From NCBI GenBank assembly GCA_038247175.1, contig JBBRVD010000218.1:1-5883 (forward strand): 5,883 bases of DNA, given 5' to 3'. This DNA is from CAISIP01 sp038247175. Lineage in GTDB: Bacteria > Pseudomonadota > Gammaproteobacteria > Burkholderiales > Burkholderiaceae_C. Every line of letters begins with the position of its first letter. The first letter of the stretch is position 1. The notes beneath the pieces were generated by a model. The model did not search any database. It saw only the letters and a list, made by a program, of their open reading frames with translations, and was not told where the DNA came from. This document shows, one piece after another, positions 1 through 5,448 of this stretch. The translations under genes and the position numbers were made by a program.

Positions 1-90
1 CGTGAGACACGTGAGACACGTGAGACACGTGAGACACGTGAGACACGTGAGACACGTGAGACACGTGAGACACGCGAGGCACGCGAAGGA
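1..90 (+). repeat. 9-bp tandem repeat in rne, unit CGTGAGACA (Arg-Glu-Thr)
   Basis: Eight identical 9-bp units fill 1-72. Two degenerate units follow: CGCGAGGCA (73-81, Arg-Glu-Ala) and CGCGAAGGA (82-90, Arg-Glu-Gly). The array starts at the first base of the window, so its real copy number is unknown. Because the unit is a multiple of three, gain or loss of copies keeps the rne frame and only changes the length of a charged RET stretch. Complete identity of eight units, wobble positions included, points to recent slippage expansion, with decayed copies at the right edge as in ageing minisatellites. Confidence 0.97.
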
Positions 91-912
91 CGGGGCGAAC
101 GCCAACGTGATCGCCGCCCGCGCGCAGACCGTGGCGACCGTGGCGAACGCGCCCCGGCAATTGCCGGTGCCTCGGAGGGCGACAACAACGTCCAGTCGGA
201 TACCGTCTCCTCGGCGCAACCGCAACCGCAGCCGTACCTGGCTGGCTTGGCCAATGGAGCCAATGGGGCCAACCGGGCCGACGAGGGCCGCAGCGACGCG
301 TTGCCGGCCGATGCCGCCAGCATCGACAACACCGTGAACGACTCCGAACGCGGTGACGCGCAGGACAACGCCCCGCGCGAGAAGCGTCCGCGCGACCGCA
401 ACGGCCGTGATCGCGGCCCGCGCACTGACCGTGGTGACCGCGGTGAACGTGGCAACCAGCGTAACCAGCAGGCCAGCTACGAGGATCGTTCGCCACAGGC
501 GCAACGTGATGTCCAACCCGCACTGGAGGGTTTTGCACCGCCATTGCAAGCCGATGCGCCGCAGGCCCCGGCCCCCATGGCAGAACAGGCATCGCCCGCA
601 GTGCCAGCAGCCGATCCAAGCCCAGCTGCAATACAACCGTCGTCCGAAGGCTTGCCGAAGGTTCAGACCTTCGTGCTGCCAGTGGACGCGTTGTCGCAGG
701 TGGCGCAGGCCTCGGGCCTGAGCTGGGTCAACTCCGACGCTGAGAAGATCAAGGCAGCGCAGGCTGCGATCGCCGCACAGCCGCAGCCGATCCACGTGCC
801 GCGCGAGCCAGCGCTGAGCGTCGTCATCGACGAAGGCCCCCTGGTTCTGGTCGAGACGCGCCGCGATCTGCGCAATATGACGCTGCCATTCGAGCAGCAG
901 GCGCCGAACTGA
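1..912 (+). CDS. rne: Ribonuclease E, C-terminal tail (5'-truncated by window edge)
   Basis: This is the last 303 codons of an open frame that enters at base 1 and stops with TGA at 910-912. RNase E is the endoribonuclease that starts mRNA decay and matures rRNA and tRNA; its disordered C-terminal half binds RNA and scaffolds the degradosome. The catalytic domain lies left of the window, so only the tail is seen. In order it has Arg-Glu-Thr repeats (residues 1-30), an Arg/Asp/Gly-rich segment (36-50), an Asn/Ala/Gln/Pro-rich linker, a second copy of the Arg-rich segment (136-150), a Pro/Ala/Gln linker, and a better-ordered final block (about 221-303) containing LPVDALSQVAQ and ending in ETRRDLRNMTLPFE. 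I recognise that block from xanthomonad RNase E, from memory. The Arg-rich segments resemble the RNA-binding regions of other RNase E tails; a degradosome-partner role for the last block is inferred. Codon choice is GC-rich except in the first repeat, which uses ACA for Thr. Confidence 0.85.
   Translation, partial: RETRETRETRETRETRETRETRETREAREGRGERQRDRRPRADRGDRGERAPAIAGASEGDNNVQSDTVSSAQPQPQPYLAGLANGANGANRADEGRSDALPADAASIDNTVNDSERGDAQDNAPREKRPRDRNGRDRGPRTDRGDRGERGNQRNQQASYEDRSPQAQRDVQPALEGFAPPLQADAPQAPAPMAEQASPAVPAADPSPAAIQPSSEGLPKVQTFVLPVDALSQVAQASGLSWVNSDAEKIKAAQAAIAAQPQPIHVPREPALSVVIDEGPLVLVETRRDLRNMTLPFEQQAPN
106..151 (+). repeat. Copy A of a diverged 46-bp direct duplication in rne
   Basis: This segment encodes RDRRPRADRGDRGER and matches 406-451 at 39 of 46 positions by hand alignment. 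The two copies begin exactly 300 bp apart, so both are in the rne frame. Four of the seven differences are silent third-position changes (Gly, Arg, Gly, Arg codons); the other three give only Arg/Gly and Ala/Thr replacements. This is an older duplication kept as an arginine-rich, probably RNA-binding, element. Confidence 0.85.
250..276 (+). repeat. Degenerate 9-bp triplication in rne (Ala-Asn-Gly/Arg)
   Basis: Three 9-bp units, GCCAATGGA, GCCAATGGG and GCCAACCGG, encode ANG-ANG-ANR in the rne frame. They are a second, short and already diverging array with the same period as the RET array, but of unrelated sequence. They sit in the uncharged linker between the two Arg-rich segments. A short Gln-Pro alternation (CAACCG-type 6-bp units) lies just before them at about 220-234. 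Confidence 0.8.
406..451 (+). repeat. Copy B of the diverged 46-bp direct duplication in rne
   Basis: Encodes RDRGPRTDRGDRGER, the partner of 106-151. The same Asp-Arg-Gly spacing is preserved despite nucleotide drift, consistent with selection on the protein rather than on the DNA. Confidence 0.85.
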
Positions 913-947
913 CGTGAGGGCCGCCAGTCGGCCCACTCATCAGCCAC

Positions 948-972
948 AAAAGCCGCCGCGGGGCGGCTTTTT
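948..972. terminator. Bidirectional intrinsic terminator between rne and hemY
   Basis: A perfect inverted repeat, AAAAGCCGCC (948-957) and GGCGGCTTTT (962-971), has a 4-nt GCGG loop and a run of five T at 968-972. The A run on the left arm gives the same structure with a U tract on the minus strand, so it can stop transcription both ways. It begins 35 nt after the rne stop and lies about 120 nt beyond the hemY stop, as expected for a shared terminator between convergent genes. Confidence 0.92.
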
Positions 973-1093
973 CACGCCCAACCTGAAAAGGAATAGCGCC
1001 CTCGCCCCACTGGTGACTGGCGTTGTGGCGAGAATCGTCAGGTTCCCTGCGTATCGCCAGCAAAAATCAGGCGGTCAGCTGCCGTCGGCAGGA
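973..1093. other. Spacer between shared terminator and hemY stop
   Basis: No gene is supported in these 121 bases; on the minus strand they form the hemY 3' untranslated region before the terminator. The only structure I see is an interrupted palindrome, CTGCCG-T-CGGCAG, at 1079-1091, three bases past the hemY stop. As RNA it would be a 5-bp stem with a 3-nt loop. No T run follows it directly (a T5 run on the minus strand starts about 14 nt later), so it is at best a weak 3'-end stabiliser. Confidence 0.4.
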
Positions 1094-2371
1094 TCATGCC
1101 TGCGCCGCACTGCGCCAAGCTTCGGTCGCAGCCTCGGCATCCCCATGCTGCGCAGCCATCTCCGCGAGCTGGCGCCAGGCTTCACGGCGCAGTCCGACGT
1201 CCTGCAGGCGTGCCAGTGCCTGCTGCAGCAACTGGCGCGCTTTGCCCCACAACTGCAGCCGCATGCAGGTGACTCCGGCCAGGTACTGCAACACGGCATC
1301 ACCGGGGTGGCTGAGCTGAGCCGATTCGATGCGGGTCAGCCACTCACCTTCCAGCGCGCGCGGGTCGCTGGCAAAGCCCAGTTCGAGGGCACGCACCAGG
1401 TCCACGCGTTGCTGCTGGCCCAGCCCGGCTGGCTGGTTCAGCATCTGGTCCCAGATCGGCAACAGCCACTGGCGGCTGGTGGCCGGATCACCGCCCAGCG
1501 TGAGCAGCCGTATCGCGGCGGCGCTGGCCACGTCGGGCATGATCCGCTCCGCGACTTCGAGACAGTGCCAGGCCTGCGCCAGTTGGGCGGGATCGTGGGC
1601 AGACTGGATCAGTTCGATCGACAGGCCGCGCAACACCCCACGCGCCGCAGTCTGGGACAAGGCATGGTGCTTGGCCAGCAGGCGGGCCGCCTCCAGTGCC
1701 ATGATGGTGCGCCCGGCCATGCGGGCGGCCTTGAGCCGTATGCGCAGCGCCAGCGTGCGCCGGCCCGGCCCCTGGCCCAAATCATCGAGCACCTGCAAGG
1801 CCTGCGCCGCGTCGTGGTCATCCAGCGCCCAACGGGCGGCACGCAGTCGAACCCCCTCACCCGCTTCCGGCGCCAGTCCCCGCGAAGCCTGGTCCTGAGC
1901 GGCGCGGAAGTGGATCTCGCGTCCAGGCCGGTCCTGTAGCGAATGCGCCGCCTCGGCGGCCAGCAGGTGCGCGATCGCCTGCAATTGGCCGGCGTAGCTG
2001 AGTTTGTCCTCGCCACTGGCCAGGTGCGAGGCCTGATCGACCACCGCCTCGGCCGACTTCTTGGCGCGCACGAACCGGCCGGCGATCAACTGCGCATAGG
2101 CATCGAGCAAGGAGGCCTGCATACTGCGTTCGCGCTGGCGCTGACGCCACAGGCGTGCCTCGCGCGGGATCGAGAACAGCGCCGACAAGGCACGCAGCGC
2201 CAGGTGCAGAATCAGAAAGCCGAGCAGCAGCAAGACCAGCACCAGGTTCAGTGACAGGTCGATACGGTAGGGTGGCCAGAACACGGTCATCGATCCGGGG
2301 TTGCTGCCGGCGAACAAGGCCGCTGCGACGGCAGCCGAGAACAGAGCCAGCAACCACAGGGATACACGCAT
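1094..2371 (-). CDS. hemY: HemY, membrane-anchored TPR-like heme biogenesis protein
   Basis: This 425-residue protein is close to the usual length of proteobacterial HemY (about 400). It belongs to the HemY N-terminal family of inner-membrane proteins encoded after hemX and linked to late protoheme synthesis; its biochemical role is not settled. Two hydrophobic helices (about residues 4-21 and 40-66) flank a short segment containing VFWPPYRIDLS. A basic Arg-rich stretch follows (about 70-83), then a long Ala/Leu/Gln-rich helical region with TPR-like spacing, for example LLDAYAQLIAGRFVRAKKSAE at about 88-108 and further repeats near the C-terminus. The ATG is preceded by AGGGG and lies 13 nt after the hemX stop, so it is the fourth gene of the operon. 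It is unrelated to the Bacillus protoporphyrinogen oxidase also called HemY: there is no FAD-binding GxGxxG fold here. The frame is intact. Confidence 0.9.
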   Translation of the reverse strand: MRVSLWLLALFSAAVAAALFAGSNPGSMTVFWPPYRIDLSLNLVLVLLLLGFLILHLALRALSALFSIPREARLWRQRQRERSMQASLLDAYAQLIAGRFVRAKKSAEAVVDQASHLASGEDKLSYAGQLQAIAHLLAAEAAHSLQDRPGREIHFRAAQDQASRGLAPEAGEGVRLRAARWALDDHDAAQALQVLDDLGQGPGRRTLALRIRLKAARMAGRTIMALEAARLLAKHHALSQTAARGVLRGLSIELIQSAHDPAQLAQAWHCLEVAERIMPDVASAAAIRLLTLGGDPATSRQWLLPIWDQMLNQPAGLGQQQRVDLVRALELGFASDPRALEGEWLTRIESAQLSHPGDAVLQYLAGVTCMRLQLWGKARQLLQQALARLQDVGLRREAWRQLAEMAAQHGDAEAATEAWRSAAQA

Positions 2372-2377
2372 CGTAGG

Positions 2378-2382
2378 CCCCT
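2378..2382 (-). promoter_or_regulatory. Ribosome binding site of hemY
   Basis: AGGGG on the minus strand ends 6 nt before the hemY ATG, within the 13-nt hemX/hemY gap. It supports the start at 2371. Confidence 0.6.
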
Positions 2383-2384
2383 GC

Positions 2385-3539
2385 CTAGCGCCCGGAGGCC
2401 GCGGTGGCCAACGCAGCCAGGGTGTCGTCGATACGCGGCAACTCCATGGTTTTCATTTGCGACTGGACCTGCTGCAGCAGTCCGGCGGCAGCCTGGGTCT
2501 TGCGCGCGGCCGGATCGAAGTAGCGGAACAGCAGGGTCGACGCCGAGGCCAGGTCGGCCCGGGCAGACTCGAGCTGGCGGGCCAGCAGGCCCAGGCGGGC
2601 GTTGAGCAAGCGCAGCTTGAGGTTCTCCCGCACGAAGAAGGATTGCTCGGGCGACAGCAACGCCGCTTCCGGCTGTTCGATACGGCCGATACGCAGCAAT
2701 TTGCCTGCCTCGTCTCCCACCACCTGCAGCACCCGCTGCCACCAGCTCGGCGCCGCCTCGGACTCCTGTCGCCTGAGCGATCCGGTCGCGCTGACCGCAG
2801 CCACCGCGTTGGCCAGCGGCAGGTCGTCGGCCATGCGCAGCAATTCGTCGATACGCACCAGCAGTCCTGGCGTATCGGTCACCTCGGCCGAGGTCATGCG
2901 ACTGATGTCGCGCGCCAGGGTGCGCTGCAGCTGCGCCAGCCCGGGTTGCGCGGCCCGGGCCAGGCGTTGTTCGGCGCCGCGCAACGCCGCCACCAACGGC
3001 TCGACACTGCCAGTCAACTGGGCTTGTTGCTGGGCCAACCGCAACGCCGACTCGAGATCCACCAGCAGGTAGTCGTCGCGCGAGCGCGACAGGCGCTGAA
3101 TCAATTCGTCCATCTGTGTGCGCTGCAGCGACAGCTCACCCAGCCGAACCTCGGCCAGCGCCAGACGCGCCGCCGTGTCGCGGGCGAGATCCTGCGCCGC
3201 CTTGGCACTGGCGCGTGCCTCGGCCGCATACATCGTGGCCTCCCCACTCTGGCGCGCCAGCGTCTCCTGCATCGCCGACAGACGTTGCCACAGCAACACA
3301 CTGGCGATCAGCGCGAATATCCCCACCAGCAAGGCTGTCGACGCCATCGGAGACAGACCCAACAGGCTTGCCAGCGCCGGCGCGTCGGCATCGGCAACCG
3401 GCACGGCGGCGCGAACTGGCTGCGATGGCTCCGCCTGTGCGGCACCGCCTTGCGGGTCGCCGCCCGACGATGTACCAGCTGCCGGCAGCGCCGCATCAAC
3501 CGGATCTGGCGTGGCTGGGTTTGACGGCTGTTCCTTCAT
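2385..3539 (-). CDS. hemX: HemX, membrane-anchored heme operon protein
   Basis: This 384-residue protein is the third gene of the heme cluster. HemX proteins are often labelled uroporphyrinogen-III C-methyltransferase, but nothing here resembles the SAM-binding methyltransferase fold, so the label should not be carried over. The Pro/Ala/Asp-rich N-terminus (1-60) is probably cytoplasmic. One transmembrane helix spans about 66-84, followed by a long Ala/Gln/Glu/Arg helical region likely to be coiled coil (about 86-150). The C-terminal part has family-type features: WWQRVL at 266-271 and SFFVRENLKLRLLNARLGLL at 300-319. I chose the ATG at 3539 because it overlaps the hemD stop as ATGA; the frame stays open to 3734, but that extension lies within hemD and would add 65 residues unlike HemX. 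There is no Shine-Dalgarno, so translation is probably coupled to hemD. The role is likely structural or regulatory in tetrapyrrole synthesis at the membrane. Confidence 0.88.
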   Translation of the reverse strand: MKEQPSNPATPDPVDAALPAAGTSSGGDPQGGAAQAEPSQPVRAAVPVADADAPALASLLGLSPMASTALLVGIFALIASVLLWQRLSAMQETLARQSGEATMYAAEARASAKAAQDLARDTAARLALAEVRLGELSLQRTQMDELIQRLSRSRDDYLLVDLESALRLAQQQAQLTGSVEPLVAALRGAEQRLARAAQPGLAQLQRTLARDISRMTSAEVTDTPGLLVRIDELLRMADDLPLANAVAAVSATGSLRRQESEAAPSWWQRVLQVVGDEAGKLLRIGRIEQPEAALLSPEQSFFVRENLKLRLLNARLGLLARQLESARADLASASTLLFRYFDPAARKTQAAAGLLQQVQSQMKTMELPRIDDTLAALATAASGR

Positions 3540-4369
3540 GACAAAGTCGATTTTATCGACGCCGCCATGTCGGCCAGCGCCGGACGTGACTCTCGCACCA
3601 CACCAAAGCCCGCCAATCGGGCCGCGGCCGCGATGCGCGCATGGCTGGCAATGGCACGCGAACGCGACCAGTCGTGCTCCGGCAGGCAGATCACCAGGTT
3701 GCGGATCGCCTGGGCACTGGTAAACAACCACCACGCATCGTCACCGATTCGGTTGTGCTCCAGCGCCTGTCGCAGTCCCTGGGGCCGGGGCGCGGCACGC
3801 CAGTACGCGACCACGAAACGCACCGGTACACCCGCCTGCGCCAGCTGCGTCGAAAGCCAGTCGCGGCCCTCGCCTTGTTCGTCATCTCCTGCGCCAGCCG
3901 GATCATTCATCGACGACTCCGCCGGGCGGCTCACGTCCCGCCCGGCACCGCGCACCAGCATGACCTGCCGGCTCGGCTGCACCCGCGGGCCCACCAGGCG
4001 CCACAAAGCCTCCGAATCGAACTGGCCGCCGTCGGTCGCCGGCGCGTCGATCCGATGCCTGGCGACACCCTGCCGCTCCAGTGCCACCACCGTTCCCGGC
4101 CCGGTCGCCCACAACCGCGGACCGTGTCCCGGCTGACCCAGATCGGCGTCAACCGGACGGGCCGCGAAAAAGTGCTCCACTGCAGCGGCACTGACAAACA
4201 TGATGGCCTGGCATTGCGAACTCGACCGCCAGGCTGCGACGATGGCGGCGGTATCCGATACGGGATGGATCTCGATCAGTGGCAGCGCCAGCGCATCGAA
4301 GCCCTGCATGCCGAGCGCCTGCACCCACCGCAAGGCGTCCGCCTGCGGCCGGGTCACGATCACGCGCAT
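3536..4369 (-). CDS. hemD: Uroporphyrinogen-III synthase
   Basis: HemD cyclises hydroxymethylbilane to uroporphyrinogen III, inverting ring D, in the cytoplasm. The 277-residue product starts MRVIVTRPQADA, the usual first strand of domain 1. It then shows LPLIEIHPV (about 29-37), FVSAAAVEHFF (58-68, the S-A-x-A-V motif of domain 1), VMLVRGAG (136-143), FVVAYWRA with Tyr189, and WWLFTSAQAIRNL (213-225, the T-S-x-x-x-I motif of domain 2). The family is poorly conserved, so identity rests on these landmarks plus position directly after hemC. The start at 4369 gives a 19-nt gap to hemC and has GGAG 9 nt upstream; the frame extends to 4534 but only by overlapping hemC with non-HemD sequence. Between VRGAGRD and GRDWLSTQL there is an extra acidic, Gly/Ser-rich stretch (about 146-167) that typical HemD proteins lack, as far as I recall. 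The last four bases form the ATGA overlap with hemX. Confidence 0.9.
   Translation of the reverse strand: MRVIVTRPQADALRWVQALGMQGFDALALPLIEIHPVSDTAAIVAAWRSSSQCQAIMFVSAAAVEHFFAARPVDADLGQPGHGPRLWATGPGTVVALERQGVARHRIDAPATDGGQFDSEALWRLVGPRVQPSRQVMLVRGAGRDVSRPAESSMNDPAGAGDDEQGEGRDWLSTQLAQAGVPVRFVVAYWRAAPRPQGLRQALEHNRIGDDAWWLFTSAQAIRNLVICLPEHDWSRSRAIASHARIAAAARLAGFGVVRESRPALADMAASIKSTLS
3546..3560 (-). promoter_or_regulatory. Hairpin just upstream of the hemX start
   Basis: GTCGAT and ATCGAC flank a 3-nt loop (AAA on the transcript), forming a perfect 6-bp stem within the last codons of hemD. It ends 6 nt before the hemX ATG, where a ribosome binding site would normally sit. It could hold back independent initiation on hemX and enforce coupling to hemD translation; this is inference. 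It is not a terminator, because only TTTG follows. Confidence 0.4.
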
Positions 4370-4378
4370 CGCGCCAGG

Positions 4379-4382
4379 CTCC
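4379..4382 (-). promoter_or_regulatory. Ribosome binding site of hemD
   Basis: GGAG on the minus strand, 9 nt before the ATG at 4369 and inside the 19-nt hemC/hemD gap. It decides for this start over the open extension into hemC. Confidence 0.5.
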
Positions 4383-4388
4383 GCCGGA

Positions 4389-5366
4389 TCAGACGCCAGC
4401 GACCGCGACTGCCGCGAGGGCACCGCCGTCGCGCAATTGCCGCGCGACACGCTGCCCCAGCGCCACCGCTTGCTGCAGGTCGGCAACCACCTGTGCGGCT
4501 TCGGCCCGCACCAGCGGGGCGGGAGGTCCGGCATCGCTCTCGTCTTGTATTTCGCCCCAGGCGGCCTGCAAGATCAGCTGCGATCCGCTGCCCCAGCGCG
4601 CATGCGCGGCCAGCGGCATCGAGCAGCTGCCACCCATCGAACGGCTCACCTCGCGTTCGGCTGCAACCGCAAGCCAAGTCGTCTGATGGGCCAGCGGCGC
4701 CAGCGCCGCATGCAGGTCCTGTCGCTGCGCACGCACCTCGATGCCGAGTGCACCCTGGCCGGCGGCCGGCAACATCTGCGACGGCTCGAACACCTGCCGG
4801 ATACGCGCCCCGAGCTCGAGCCGCTTGAGTCCAGCCGCGGCGAGCACGATCGCATCGAACTCGCCATCGTCGAGCTTGCGCAGCCGGGTGTCGAGGTTGC
4901 CGCGCAGTGGCGCGATACGCACGTCGTCACGCCCGAGCCGGGTCAGTGCGTCGCGCAACAGCACGGCGCGCCGCAGGCTCGAGGTGCCCAGCACCGCATG
5001 CTGGCGCAACTGCGCCAGGTCGTCGATGCGGTTGGAAACCAGCGCATCGCGCGGATCCTCGCGCTCCATCACGCAGGCCAGCGCGAAGCCGTCGGGCAAT
5101 TCCATCGGCACGTCCTTGAGCGAATGCACGGCGATGTCGGCCCTGCCGTCGTCCAGGGCCGTCTCCAGCTCCTTGACAAACAAGCCCTTGCCGCCGACCT
5201 TGCTCAGCGTGCGGTCCAGGATTTGATCACCAAGGGTGGTCATGCCCAGCAACTCCACCCGATGCCCCAGTGCCTCCAGGCACTGCTGCACATGGCGTGC
5301 CTGCCACAAGGCCAGGCGGCTTTCGCGGGTGGCGATGACGATAGGCGCGCGGGAAGGCAGGTTCAC
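4389..5366 (-). CDS. hemC: Porphobilinogen deaminase (hydroxymethylbilane synthase)
   Basis: HemC condenses four porphobilinogen molecules into hydroxymethylbilane in the cytoplasm, using a covalent dipyrromethane cofactor. The 325-residue length is slightly above the usual 305-315. Landmarks run in order: IATRESRLALWQA (11-23), the VGGKGLFVKELE block (57-68), HSLKDVP with the catalytic Asp85 (equivalent to E. coli Asp84), GTSSLRR (127-133), LRGNLDTRL (154-162), AGQGALGIE (202-210) and MGGSCSMPLAAHA (244-256) with Cys248 as the cofactor attachment site. All expected functional residues I can check are present. The start is GTG at 5366: no in-frame ATG exists upstream before a stop, and a later start would remove the first beta-strand. 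No Shine-Dalgarno is visible before the GTG. It is the first gene of the minus-strand hemCDXY operon, divergent from ppc. Confidence 0.97.
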   Translation of the reverse strand: MNLPSRAPIVIATRESRLALWQARHVQQCLEALGHRVELLGMTTLGDQILDRTLSKVGGKGLFVKELETALDDGRADIAVHSLKDVPMELPDGFALACVMEREDPRDALVSNRIDDLAQLRQHAVLGTSSLRRAVLLRDALTRLGRDDVRIAPLRGNLDTRLRKLDDGEFDAIVLAAAGLKRLELGARIRQVFEPSQMLPAAGQGALGIEVRAQRQDLHAALAPLAHQTTWLAVAAEREVSRSMGGSCSMPLAAHARWGSGSQLILQAAWGEIQDESDAGPPAPLVRAEAAQVVADLQQAVALGQRVARQLRDGGALAAVAVAGV

Positions 5367-5448
5367 AGTCGTAACCGGTTGGTAATCAAAAGGGGTCGTG
5401 CGATGCTAGCATGACCGACTTGTCAAACGCCCTTTCGCCACCGCCATC
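5367..5448. promoter_or_regulatory. Divergent hemC/ppc control region
   Basis: These 82 bp must hold the promoters of both the hem operon and ppc. An AT-richer stretch (about 5379-5391) stands out from the GC-rich surroundings. Visible elements are TTGACA on the minus strand at 5426-5421 (a consensus -35 box facing hemC); a perfect 10-bp palindrome ATGCTAGCAT at 5403-5412, which contains an extended -10-like TGC-TAGCAT on both strands; and an 8-bp palindrome AACCGGTT at 5373-5380. The TTGACA to TAGCAT spacing on the minus strand is 12 nt, too short for a standard sigma-70 promoter, and no good -10 lies at 16-18 nt, so no promoter is called firmly. On the plus strand TAGCAT has no convincing -35 at the right distance. 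Confidence 0.45.

Noticed and set aside
1..90. CRISPR array or regulatory direct repeats (CACGTG at each junction)
   Set aside because: The unit is only 9 bp with no spacers and is in frame with rne; CACGTG is a by-product of joining ACA to CGTGAG codons.
914..1939. 341-codon plus-strand open frame antisense to hemY
   Set aside because: It covers the terminator and the complement of a clear hemY gene; its Gln/Arg/His-rich product has no recognisable fold. Long antisense frames are expected at this GC content.
2301..3524. 407-codon plus-strand open frame antisense to hemX
   Set aside because: Mirror of the hemX reading frame, low-complexity Arg/Gln product, no ribosome binding site or family features.
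2385..3539. HemX as a uroporphyrinogen-III C-methyltransferase
   Set aside because: No SAM-binding Gly-rich motifs of CobA/CysG-type enzymes are present; the protein is a single-span membrane protein with a coiled-coil region.
3540..3734. Longer hemX starting at 3734
   Set aside because: The extension lies within hemD in another frame and adds 65 residues unlike HemX; the ATGA overlap at 3539 is the natural start.
4370..4534. Longer hemD starting at 4534
   Set aside because: It would overlap hemC by about 146 nt and add 55 residues before the canonical MRVIVTRP start, which has its own GGAG.
3641..5414. Two overlapping ~400-codon plus-strand open frames antisense to hemD and hemC
   Set aside because: They mirror hemD/hemC, whose motifs and catalytic residues are intact; the products are compositionally biased and overlap each other.
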